A stretch of DNA of 64,000 nt, taken from contig CM060734.1 of the NCBI GenBank assembly GCA_030704615.1, positions 1,550,001 through 1,614,000 of the forward strand, given 5' to 3'. Position 1 is the stretch's first letter; every line of letters starts with the position of its first letter. The notes below the pieces were generated by a model. It saw only the letters and a program-made list of their open reading frames with translations, was not told the DNA's origin and did not search any database. A program made the position numbers and the translations under genes. Below are positions 43,400 through 53,639 of the stretch, in pieces. The stretch comes from Takakia lepidozioides. Taxonomy: Eukaryota > Streptophyta > Takakiopsida > Takakiales > Takakiaceae.

Positions 43400-45430
43400 A
43401 TTGCTACGATCTACACCCTGAGTTGCGGCCAGAACTGAAACTTCTATTTCCGTGACTTGCAAAGGCTCACAAGTGACTTTGCACAGAGCCAAGGTCAGAG
43501 GGAATGACCACATTTCCAAACCGCATGTACAATACGAATAGATCCCGTCTTCTCCTTGTGGAACTGTCCATTTGGCCTCCACTGACTCTTCCTCCTCCTG
43601 ATTTGCATCGCTCTCTTCTGCGGAATCGCATACAAACTGTCGCACTCGTCTAGCTCTCTTGGCTGCAGCCAACTCTCTCCTTTTTCTTTTACTCTCTCTT
43701 GACCTCTCCAAAACCTGCTCTACTCTATTCGGATGTTCACAGTGTCTAATTGCAGTCCTTGCAAACCTATCTGCATAAGAAGGAAGGGCAAAGTCCTTCA
43801 TAGGGCTACGGAAAAAGCCTGGCTTGGCAAAAAAATGGGACATTATCCCTGCCAACGGAATGAGGCGCTCTTGATTTGGACGCTGAACTTGGAATCCTAC
43901 ATAATATGCACTTTCTTAGACCAATTTCTACCACAAAGGGACAGACGACGTAAATGAAGGAATGACCCAGGAGGCTTTGCAAACTTACAATGCTGGCACT
44001 CACTTGTATGAAGGGTTCTCCTCCACAGGTATGTCAACCATCTCCTCTTCCTCCTCCGAGTCATCGGCTGACTTGGCAGCCACCACCCACAGTCGTTGAA
44101 GTCCTTCCAAGTGGAAACCCCACACGCCTCTGTCATCCTCGAAGGCACGTGTGGGTCCAAAAATTGCCCAGCCCAAGTGAGGCACCTGAGACAAACGAGT
44201 TCCAGTCAGTATGCACAGATTGCTCTATACCAAGTGTACAAACCCAAACTTGAAAGAACAAAGCGGTACTACTTTGTGGTATCTGTTCCATAGGTTAGGT
44301 CGAGCACTCTGCCCTCCACCAAGCTGCATGTCTCTGTTATGGTGTGCGTGAAGGCAGGGCTCCTAGTCCGTGCATAATGGAGAGGCTTGTTCTTAACATC
44401 ACAAGGGAGGAATTCTTTGGGAACGTTGTTGTACATGACGTCGTAATCGACCGGGTTGACGTTCGAATCAACCAGCAATCCATCTCGTCGGAAATTGAAG
44501 TTCGAGCCCTCATTCACAAAATAGAAGGCATCAAACAGGAGAGTCTGGACCACATTGATTAGCAGAATCCATCACTGCATTCCAGTCCACAGTTACAAAT
44601 GCAAATCGTTTTTTTCTTCGGAGGGAATTAATTACTTGGTTGCCCTCGGAGCGAAGGCCCATTGTTGATGCAGGTCTACCTTTTTCTTCAGAACTGGGAC
44701 ATCACTCTTACGGGTCCACTTGGCAATTCATGCCTTTGTGTTCTTGCCTCCGCCTGCAAGGACCACCACACAGCCTGTGTCATCCAATACCATGCGGGAT
44801 AGCCCAAACCCTTTCTTCCAAAATTCCTCAGAATATGTGTTCCAGGAGAGCACAATATCCAGTCCTTCCAGAGGTTCTCCATCTGGAATATTCAAAATGA
44901 TCAAATCGCATGACCAGTCCGTCTATTTTCCACCCCTCATACTATTCTTCCCTTCACTTGTTGCCGCAAAGAAGTCCATGATGGCAACAAATCCCGGAGT
45001 GTCTGCAGGCTTTTGTGCGTGCTCGCCTTCCTCACAGCTTTGCCTTTCAGGCCCTCAAGAAGCTTCATGTGTGCCAACTTGGCGGCCCGGCCATCCAATG
45101 CCTTCAAAAAACTCTCGTTGGAACATTGAATCATTGTTGCTGGCTCCAATTTTGGCCTGCCCTTAAACTCCACTGGCTCGTAAGCCCCCCGATGGGTTGA
45201 AGAGTGTCTTCTTTGTTGAGCCAGTTTTGGCAACTTTCAATAAGTACACATGAATGCATGTGAAAACGAATTCTTACATTTTGAACATAACCTCCTAGTT
45301 GGAAGTATCAGTAGTCCACCAGGAAAGCCAGCTCTCTAGCGCAGTCTAGTGTCTTCATCTCGAGCGGCATCGGAAGACGACCACCATGCAGGGATGGCCA
45401 AAAAGTGCACCTCAACTTCCGCCTCACTCT
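43400..45430 (-). pseudogene. Gene B: decayed methyltransferase-like paralogue of gene A
   Basis: Segments matching gene A in the same order are: LDCARELAFLVDY (near 45330), RPKLEPATMIQCSNESFL (near 45140), CDLIILNIPDGEPLEGLD (motif IV position, 44879-44915), DDTGCVVVLAGGGK, an exon 44550-44280 with TRSPAFTHTITETC and DLTYGTD (motif I position), an acidic exon ending EENPSYK (44194-44017), and a last exon with LPSYADRFARTAIRHC and RRVRQF. The NIPDG matches gene A's DIPDG, but the glycine-rich loop is altered (TYGTD). A stop near 44735 and frame breaks near 44930 indicate a pseudogene. Its N-terminal half is not found upstream. Confidence 0.75.
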
Positions 45431-45479
45431 GTGCTGTTCTTCACTTCGTACAAAGCTCAATATGTGCATGTTGTAGGTT

Positions 45480-45700
45480 TTGGGATATGTATTTTTTTGT
45501 CCACTTATTGAGACTCTGTTCCCAATGGAATCCACATGCATGTTCTCTCATGATCGAGCATTGGTTTCCCGCCTCCATACACATGACACACAACAGCCCA
45601 ATTATCTCTTGCATCCCATGCAAACCTTGAATATGCTTCATGGATGATGGAGGATGCCATCCCCTTTGGTGTTTCTTCTTCAAGGAGAGAGGAGAGCCCT
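45480..45700 (-). pseudogene. Fragment of a diverged MULE transposase
   Basis: Reading FAWDARDNWAVVCHVYGGG, then in the next frame REHACGFHWEQSLNKWTKK, it matches the second-Asp and C/H region of the MULE1 transposase (FMADNAQANWAAIRRVYG and KERSCGFHFLQSLSQYT). It is only about 70 residues long, frameshifted and clearly diverged from MULE1 and MULE2. It shows an older MULE lineage next to gene B. Confidence 0.65.
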
Positions 45701-47150
45701 TGATCTTGCAGCACTTCCTCAGTGCCCTCCACAATCCAATGGCTTTTCTGAGCCCCTCATCATCTCGAGCGATATACATATCCTCTATCAGATCATCTCC
45801 CGAAGCACTCAACCAGTCTTCATCTCCAGATTCTGAATCTTCAAAAATATCCTCTTCATTACTCTCCTCATACTCCACATTTTCCAAGTACAAAGGAGTG
45901 GACACATTCATGATGTCTTTCTGCCCCCAACAAGATCCTGATGGGCTGCTCACAACAGAGCTGCTTCCATTGGCCGCATCTATTTTCCCGAAATCACATT
46001 GATTTATAGTGTGCAAGGGGAAATGAGCCACATCCTTCCTTGGGCCATAGCGAATCCTCATAGTCCCACTCTCAGTATCAACTATAGCTCCAAACTTTTT
46101 GAGGAAATCCAGCCCAAGCAACATATGATACGTGTCTATATCAACTATCATGAATGAGAAGCAATTGGTAAGTTCACCCACAGTGACTTTCAGGTCCTCA
46201 AGTCTGCCCATAGCTGTTTCCACAGCTCCCGAAGCAATACGGTAGGTCATATCTTTGTCATTAACCACTGATCCCATCAATCCCAGATCACGAACTGTGC
46301 TGGCAGCCATGACAGAAAGCATAGCCCCAATGTCCACTTGGCCCAACACTTGGTGCCCACCAATGTTGACCATCACATGTAGGGCTTTCACCTTACCAAG
46401 TATGCATAGGCAATCTCAGATCCAGCACCTTTCATAGCATTTGCCACAGGAGCAGGATTTCTTGGCTGAACTCCATGTGACTGTTTTTCTGGTGTAAAAA
46501 TATTGGTAGCTTCCTTCTGCTGATGCACAACAAACCTACCGAGAAACCTTCACCACCAAAATTGACATGATACGTGGGGACGGAATAACAGAACTCTCTA
46601 CCACCTTCACCAAACCCTTGAATTTTTCCAACTCACCAGGAGCCATTGATGTTGATGGTGAAACTGGTCACAAACATTATGAAATCCATTGGGGAGAGGG
46701 ATATCCTTCCCTTGTAAAAATGGTTAAGAATCCGAGATTTCGTATCTGAGCCTTCAACATTTCTTGGTGTCCGCGGAACAACTCTCTCACTGACTGGTGT
46801 TGCAGGACCTGCACTAACCTCCTGACCTGATATTGATCCACCAGGAGCCTCTGAATCTGGCAAAGGCATAGGTTTTTTGTTCCTGGGTAGCCTTACTTCG
46901 TTGACATCCCTCTCTCACATCACATGCACAAAGATGAGACCTCCAGTTTTTTCTTGGGGATTGCTGATATTCATGGGGATTCCGACGCTCCAATGTCATT
47001 TCTGACATCTTCTCCTTAAGGTGCAAACAACCATATTCGGGCTGCAGACATGAACTTTCAATATACTGACAAATGCCAGTCAAGTTAGTTAATTCATTCA
47101 CAAACCCAAGTTGTGTTAATAATATGGAGCACATGCCGACGACATAGTCC
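45700..47150 (-). pseudogene. Gypsy gag/protease remnant
   Basis: The 46391-45960 part encodes a retropepsin-like fold: VNIGGHQVLGQVDIGAMLSV (active site DIGA instead of DTGA/DSGA) and MLLGLDFLKKFGAIVD. Upstream, 46870-46640 carries a Pro/Ser linker and KSRILNHFYKG, and further gag-like pieces run to about 47150 with stops. An acidic tail follows the protease (45950-45760). No polymerase is attached. Confidence 0.65.
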
Positions 47151-47278
47151 AATAGAAATGGGAGAGGCTGTCTCCACTACACGGGTGGATGGCAGTCGCA
47201 TTTTCGTGTCAACTGCCATGTGTACTTCTGGATGGATATGGGGTGCCGCACACTGACACCGAACTGGATCCACCGAGG

Positions 47279-47370
47279 GAGGTTAGCTATTTCATGAGCA
47301 TGAGCGGCATGAGCAGAGTAGCAAGACAATCGGTTTTCATGAGCAGAAGTACAAATTTCGAAAATAAAAA
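47279..47370 (+). repeat. MULE2 left terminal inverted repeat
   Basis: GAGGTTAGCTATTTCATGAG, ATGAGC/GGC iterations and the following AGAAGTACAAATTTCGAAAA match the right end of MULE1 almost base for base. Confidence 0.88.
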
Positions 47371-47499
47371 ACATTATAAAACATTAATTTAATGGAATGT
47401 GTCAGAAAAAACAAATATATTATTCGGCACCTTGAAGGGGAAATTGTAGTTTTGAGAGTTGTGCTCATGATATTTCGTCTTCTGCTCATGCATATTCCC

Positions 47500-47800
47500 A
47501 GCGACATGTGCAAAAATGGCGCCGAATTTCGCGGTAATAGGGTCCGTAATCGGAAAGAATCGCAACGTATTTCGCGGTATTAGGTCTCTCTGGCGAAAAA
47601 TGGTGCCGAATTCCGCGGCTATAGGTCCCCTCATGACAGGGGTACATGGTGCCGGGGATTGCACAGATGTTGGGCAGTTCTGTGCCATGTAACTGGAAAT
47701 TCGGCGCCATTTTTCCAGACACAGGGGTACCAGTGCATGTTGGGACTTAGTTAGTTTTCGGCCCAAAATAGAGAAATTCGGCGCCATTTTTCCAGAAATG
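47500..47800. repeat. MULE2 subterminal repeats
   Basis: Inverted counterpart of 16890-17285: AAATGGCGCCGAATTTCGCG, GTAATAGGGTCCGTAA and GGGACTTAGTTAGTTTTCGG words. Fewer units are present than in MULE1. Confidence 0.8.
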
Positions 47801-47950
47801 GCCCCACAACTGCTTCTGTTGGATCTCAGTTTGAATGGAATATTGCCTCATTCCAGTAGTTTTGGGGTGCATTTCATTACACTGCAAAAAAAAATCTGAT
47901 ACATGAAAATGCAATTGAAAATATCCATATGGAGGATTCCCTTTGCCCCA

Positions 47951-50900
47951 TCAATGATTTCTGGAATCCCTAAGGAGGAGTTTGTGCAGCTCGTTCACGC
48001 TCAACGCCGGTGCATGAATAAAGTCATCAATAGTTACGTTCATCCTCAACCTCTTCAGGTAAATGTAATACAGATGCTTGCACGGATAATACTTTGAACC
48101 CTTCTTGCTTCCATCAACGAGAAGTCCGTACAATTGCAAGTCGGCTCCACTCCAATCGTAATTGGTGTATACATCGTCGCGTACAGCCGAGCCGGCCGTT
48201 GCCATCCGATAAACACGCCCAAGGCCGGGTGGAGGTACGTCCACGGAGCTCTGAATAGTGCAAGCCATCCCAAGAGCATTGGCAATCCGAGTCTCATTCA
48301 ACTTGTTGGGAGGGTGTCGTCTCTTCACTCTCCGAATCGCATTGTGGGTTGTGCAGAATTGTCCAATCCGTCTCTACTGGACCGACCAGTCTGCAATGGC
48401 TGGGTCTGAGGAACTGGAAATGCGTGGGCCGGGACGTCTGTGCGTTGCACCATTCGAAATCCTGCTGCAGATAGAGCATCCACCTCATTCTGAGAGAGGC
48501 TGCAACCCGGTGCAACAGGCCAGACGCCCAGAGGCTCCGGCATTCCCTGAATCCCGTATTTGGGCTTGCCAAATACACAGGTCATTATGTCGTGCCTACA
48601 GAACCAAAACGTCTGCGTTATGGCGTGAGCAAATGTGGGAGTCAAAAATTGCCACTGAAACAAGGTGCAGGTACAGCACCATGTGGGTTCCTCCGAATCA
48701 TCTCACCACAGCGTGCTCTCGTATCCACCCGAATGGCGCAGCACTTCCCCCGAAATGCCGGCAATGTCCTTGCAATTCTCCACTGTGACTCCGACACTTT
48801 TTTCTCCACAATGGGTATGTTGTACTGCGTTACTACAGATGGCTTGTTATGTTCCTCGGGCACGTGCCCTGTGCTCAAAGGAGATGGCGATCTTGAACGT
48901 GCAGGACTTGCGGTGTTCGACGAGACCTCCTCGGGCAACATCACGGGACCACGAGAGAGCGTGCGAATATTCTTGTCAGCTCGCCATGAATCCTCTTCCC
49001 CGCCAGGTGCCTCGTCAAGTCTTGTCTCACTAGACGGGTATGAACATCTCCTCCAAATGTTGGCCTCCTCGAAGCAATTGCGTGTCCCGAAGGCCCTCTC
49101 GCAAGGCCGCCACCCACTTCCGAGGATTCTTTGATCTGGAGGCAGTCCGCATCAGCATTTCCTGCCTGTCCAGCCCCAAGCCCCATTGTTTCCCTTTCAA
49201 GAACTCGTTGTACCTGCATTGCTGCATAATTGACCTCACAATGTCCTCCGTTGTGGCAATGAGGATGTCCACCATGCGCCGCAAAGGAGGCACGCCAGGA
49301 AGAATGCACTGATTCGGCCATGTTTGTCGTGGGCATGTCGGTGTCGGAGTCGAGACACATTTCCTGCACAAGCACATGTTGAGGTTACAAGCAAGTTACA
49401 AATAATGCCAGAATAATATTCAACGGGACGCGAATTCGTGCAACTCACCTCCTGCATATAGTCGCCGAACTGGAGGAAACGATAATGCCACCATGCTAAC
49501 CAACTGACCATTGCTCCCTCGTCTGATTTCCTTACAGCACCTAACGATGTCCACCAAGCCCGTATACATACAAACTGTGTCTCTGCATCATCCAAGGTGG
49601 AGCGCGCTTCACGCAAGACACATGGAACGGTGCTCCTCTCTCTGAAATCTGGCGCCACGAGCCTGGTTGTGTACTGCGAAAGGCTCTGCAGAAAATGGAA
49701 CCCACAAGATCTCTCCTTGCCTTCCATGGGAACATTGGGGTCTTGCCAGTACACACCCTTCGGATGGCAGCCCAATTTGCTTTGTGTGTTGTCCGCCATG
49801 AAACCACGGAAATTGGGAGGGGGCAATCCCGCCTTGGCCATCTGTTCGTTTATTCCCTGCCAAAGAACATCTCCGATTGTGTGTCATCTCCTTTCATCTC
49901 ACAAAAAACAATTGTCATAGCATCCTGCAGTGGGTGTCGTAGACATGTGCACCCATTGTCACCCACTGGTGATTTGTAATTCGCTTGATATGGTCGAACA
50001 TGACCCAACTGTTTGACAAGTCCCCACTCGTCATCCTGTCGACCAGTTCGACGCCGCTGCCAGGTCCACACGTGGATATTTTGAATACGAAACAACGATC
50101 TGCCTCAGTCCCTTGTCCTGGAAACCTACTTCCATGATGTAGTCATATCCACATCGTCGCTTCACCTCCAGAATGGAGTGCATATCCGAGCCACGCCCAT
50201 TTTCTGTTTGCATGAGACATGTGGTTTCGGACATTCGGTGAACATACGTGGGACACCGACTTCAGCAATGCCTCCATTTCCTTCTCATCGAGAGGAACTC
50301 TATCGGAGCCGTCTTCCGACATAATTCTGGCCAAGGCCATCTTATGGGCAGCTTGGAGCTGTATCTGTTTGGGTTTGGCACCCGGTCTCAACTTAATCTC
50401 CTCCTGAACGAGCTGCTCTGCATCGTGGGCAGCCTCCCGCGAGTTCCCCCTCGCCATTTGTGACAATGGGAACCAACGTGTATGCAAGCTCGGGTGAGGT
50501 CAGGGAACGGTGCAACACATAGAACTGTTTGGCATTACAAACAAACATGCAGTGTTGGTGGTTCTTTGCAATGCGCACACTTAAATGTGGAGTTCGGAAC
50601 CTTCTCCTGAGCACGAAATGGTTGATGAGCTGTGCTGTCCAATCGGTCTCGTTCCTGTGACCTTGGATTTAAAGTGGAAGCAAGTTGGGGAGAAACACCG
50701 CAAACGCACCCGCACAAACAACGTAGCGCACCCGCACACAATCGAGCATCTTCATGCTGGTGGTTTGGTGACGCACCAAGGATGACCATCATGTTTTCTA
50801 TCCATATCTGTCAACATTCCGGACGCCCTCGAGTAGTCCGTCCGAGGAGGAAACTCAAAGAAGATATTACCGTCGACGTCTGCGGGAAGGCATGTAACCG

Positions 50901-51535
50901 ATTTAATTGCGAACTTGCTGTAGTCCAACCCGGCCAGCTCCGAGCGGTGTCCCTCCATGTGAAGCCCTCGCAAAATTTCAAGAATAGATCGAACATGCGG
51001 TGCTCGTGCTGGGAATATGACTCCCTCGTCCACTGACGTCCATTGAGGACTTGCCTGATCTCCAGGACGACCTCGGAATTCCATGACCCTCGTCTGAGTC
51101 GGACAGGTTGTGAACAACCCGGTTCTCGCTCGTCTTCATAGATGGGTTCGGCTCTGGATTTACTTCGTTGCGGACTTCTCTCTTTGAGGTAGCCACTCTC
51201 TGATTTGCGGATTGTTTCGTGGAAGGCGCCAGGATTAGAAGGTGCATTTGGCGGGCAAATGAAGTCCCCAACAGCCCTGTATATGACGTTGTCCGATGGT
51301 GGAACTCGTCATTCCCTGCCATCATCGCCGAAATCATCGTGGGAGCAAACAATACTCTCGACAACAACGCCGTTTGAAGTCCTTCATTTCCTCCTCCAAA
51401 AAAAACGACCCCGGTTTCAGGTGGTATCGAACGCACAGATATTTCTCCATCCGGCAGATGTCCCCTCTGCACAGAAATGAAGCTCTATGCTCGTGAGGAG
51501 GGCAGTACACTGTAGCGCTCGGGTTTTCCGCCATG
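47951..51535 (-). pseudogene. MULE transposase with SWIM finger, multiply frameshifted (MULE2)
   Basis: It aligns with the MULE1 transposase from its ATG (51535) to the TGA (47951). Recognisable parts are the N-terminal CTSPMAENPSATVY, FRGFMADNTQSK (with NWAAIRR in the next frame), CGFHFLQSLSQY, the intron near 49440-49370, TTNMAESVHSSW and the SWIM region (CNCTDFSLMEA ... PCKHLY). At least eight frame changes break it. At the site where MULE1 lacks a base (GTGG-TACC) this copy keeps GTGGCTACC. That shows which copy carries which mutation. Confidence 0.9.
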
Positions 51536-51834
51536 GGAGATGTGCACACAAGAACTCCCAAGATGGCGTGCGGGCAAGCTCCCTGGTAGAAGGGGGATTG
51601 CAGCGATGGGAAGGAATGCGGTGCCGATTTGTCCGAGCGACGAAGCCTGATCCAAATCCAGGGAAGCCAACTATCTCAAAAATCCACAGTCAGAGTGTTA
51701 ATGAACCTTGTCTCAGGAATGCGGCCCTGGTCTTTGCGCAATAACTGCCAACGGTATGCAGTCAGAAAAGTTGGGGGGCCGTCCGGATGATGCGGCGTGA
51801 AGGGGAGAAGCCGGCACCGTGCCGTCACATTACT

Positions 51835-53330
51835 ACCCCCGGATGAAAAATTCGGCACCGAATATCCAGCAGGGGCGCACGATGAAGTCGCCTCGGGCAG
51901 AGAGGCCGGAACCTGCCCGAACAGAGAACAACCCCCGAATGGAAATTCAGCGCCGAATTTCCATTCGGATCCCCCAAAGGAAGTCGTGTCGGGGGGTAGG
52001 CCGAAAACTGGGCCGACATAAAAACCTCCCGGATGGAAAAACGGTGCCGAATTTCCATCCGAGGCCGTTCGGATGCAGTCGGCTCGGGGAAGGGAAAGGC
52101 CGCCACCTGGCCCTCACATTACAACCCCGGACGGAAATTCGGCACCGAATATCCAACAGGGGAAGCCCGAGAAGTGCCTCGGGCGTAGAGGCCGGGCGAG
52201 TGTTCGATAGAGAGCATCCCCTGGACTGGAGATTCGGCGCCGAATTCCATCCAGGCCCCCCAAACGAAGTCATGTTGGGGGGGGCAGGCCGAAAAACTGG
52301 CCGACATATAAACCTCTCCAGATGGGAAAACGGCGCCGAATTTTCCATCCGGGACGTTGGATGCAGTCGGGGCGGGGGGCAGAGAGGCCGGCACCTGGCG
52401 TCACATTTCAACCCCCGGACGGAAATTCGGCAACCGAAATCCAACAGGGGACGCCCGGACGAAAGTCGCCTCGGGCGGAGGGGATGGAAAACCGGCGCCG
52501 AATTTCCATTCGGCATGTAATTGCAATCGCGGCCAGATGGAATTTCGGCAACGAATTTCCATATAAGAACTAAGCGGGATGGAAAAGAAGCAAGGAATTT
52601 CTCTCTAGCAGTCGAGAATTCCCTGAAAAAGTGTCTAAAAGTGGACTTCAGCCACAAAACTAAAGGTTTAGTGTCTTTTTAGACCAAAAAACCAAGCGGC
52701 CACACTCAGAATTACCTGCAGGATGGTAATTCGGCGCCGAATTTCCATCCGGCCGCGCTCCGAATTACCTGCATGACGGAAATTCGGCGCCGGATTTCCA
52801 TCCATCTGCGCTCCGAATTACCTGCAGGATGGAAATTCGGCGCTTCGACTTACCTGGTGGACAGAACTTCAGCGCCGGATTTCCATCCATCCGCGCTCCG
52901 AGTTACCTGCAGGATGGAAATTCGGCGCCGGATTTCCATCCATCCGCTCTCCGAATTACCTGCATGACGGAAATTCAGCGCTCCGACTTACCTGGCAGAT
53001 GGAAATTCGGCGCCGGATTTCCATCCATCCGCTCTCCGAATTGCCTACATGATGGAAATTCGGCGCTCCGAGTTACCTGCAGGATGAAATTCGGCGCCGG
53101 ATTTCCATCCATCCGCGCTCCGAATTACCTGCATGATGGAAATTCGGCGCTGGATTTCCATCCATCCGCTCTCCGAATTGTCTGCGTGATGGAAATTCGG
53201 CGCTCCGAGTTACCTGCAGGATGGAAATTCGGCGCCGGATTTCCATCCATCCGCGCTCCGACTTACCTAACGGATGGAAAATTCGACGCCGAATTTCCAT
53301 CCTGCAGGTAACTCGGAGCGCCGAATTTCT
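51835..53330. repeat. MULE2 palindrome array
   Basis: Counterpart of 11170-12870. The left part (51.84-52.58 kb) has the long units with CCTCGGGC spacers. The right part (52.72-53.32 kb) has ~65-110 bp units with AATTACCTGCAGGATGGAAA and GGCGCCGGATTTCCATCCAT, that is, the palindrome with one mutated arm. It ends about 90 bp from the right terminal repeat. Confidence 0.88.
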
Positions 53331-53334
53331 AACC

Positions 53335-53416
53335 CTATTTCCGTGGACACACAATGGCCCGCTCATGGTTTTTTTTTTCCACTCATGCTCATGCCGCTCA
53401 TGAAATAGCAGCCCCC
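53335..53416 (-). repeat. MULE2 right terminal inverted repeat
   Basis: Read inward from 53416: GGGGGCTGCTATTTCATGAG, ATGAGC iterations, an A-run, then TCCACGGAAATAGGGTTAG, all as in MULE1's left end. Confidence 0.88.
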
Positions 53417-53439
53417 AGTAAAAGCGGTAATATGTTGAT

Positions 53440-53605
53440 ATGAAGGCAAGAAGGAATACAAACAAGAAGCACTACCATGATACACCAGATGTAGGTCATG
53501 ACTGATTGTTCTGAGCGGGCTGAGTGCTTAGAGATATCCAACTTTTCTATTTTGGAGTTCCCTCCTCGGATAGCGAAGGGATGGGTGAGTAAAAGCCGCT
53601 CGACA
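53440..53605 (+). repeat. Partial LTR of the gypsy family at 57.4 kb
   Basis: CATGATACACCAGATGTAGG through GTGAGTAAAAGCCGCTCGACA matches the last ~180 bp of the LTR ending at 58070. It ends CGACA at 53605, the LTR terminus, but no primer-binding site follows, so it is a 3' LTR end or solo LTR truncated by MULE2. Confidence 0.75.
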
Positions 53606-53639
53606 ACGCTCTTTGATCACGTGGACTTTATCATGATGG

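Larger units (their letters stand above)
47279..53416 (-). mobile_element. MULE2: 6.1-kb Mutator-like element without the methyltransferase gene
   Basis: The left end GAGGTTAGCTATTTCATGAG (47279) matches MULE1's right end. The right end, read inward, GGGGGCTGCTATTTCATGAG (53416), matches MULE1's left end, so the element is inverted relative to MULE1. It holds the subterminal block, a broken transposase (51535-47951) and the palindrome array, and then goes straight to the right terminal repeat with no gene A. The flanks (GATCCACCGAGG and AGTAAAAGCGG) show no duplication, so recombination or later rearrangement is likely. Confidence 0.88.

Noticed and set aside
47266-53430. Target-site duplication for MULE2
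   Set aside because: Flanks GATCCACCGAGG and AGTAAAAGCGG do not match over 8-10 bp in any register I tried.
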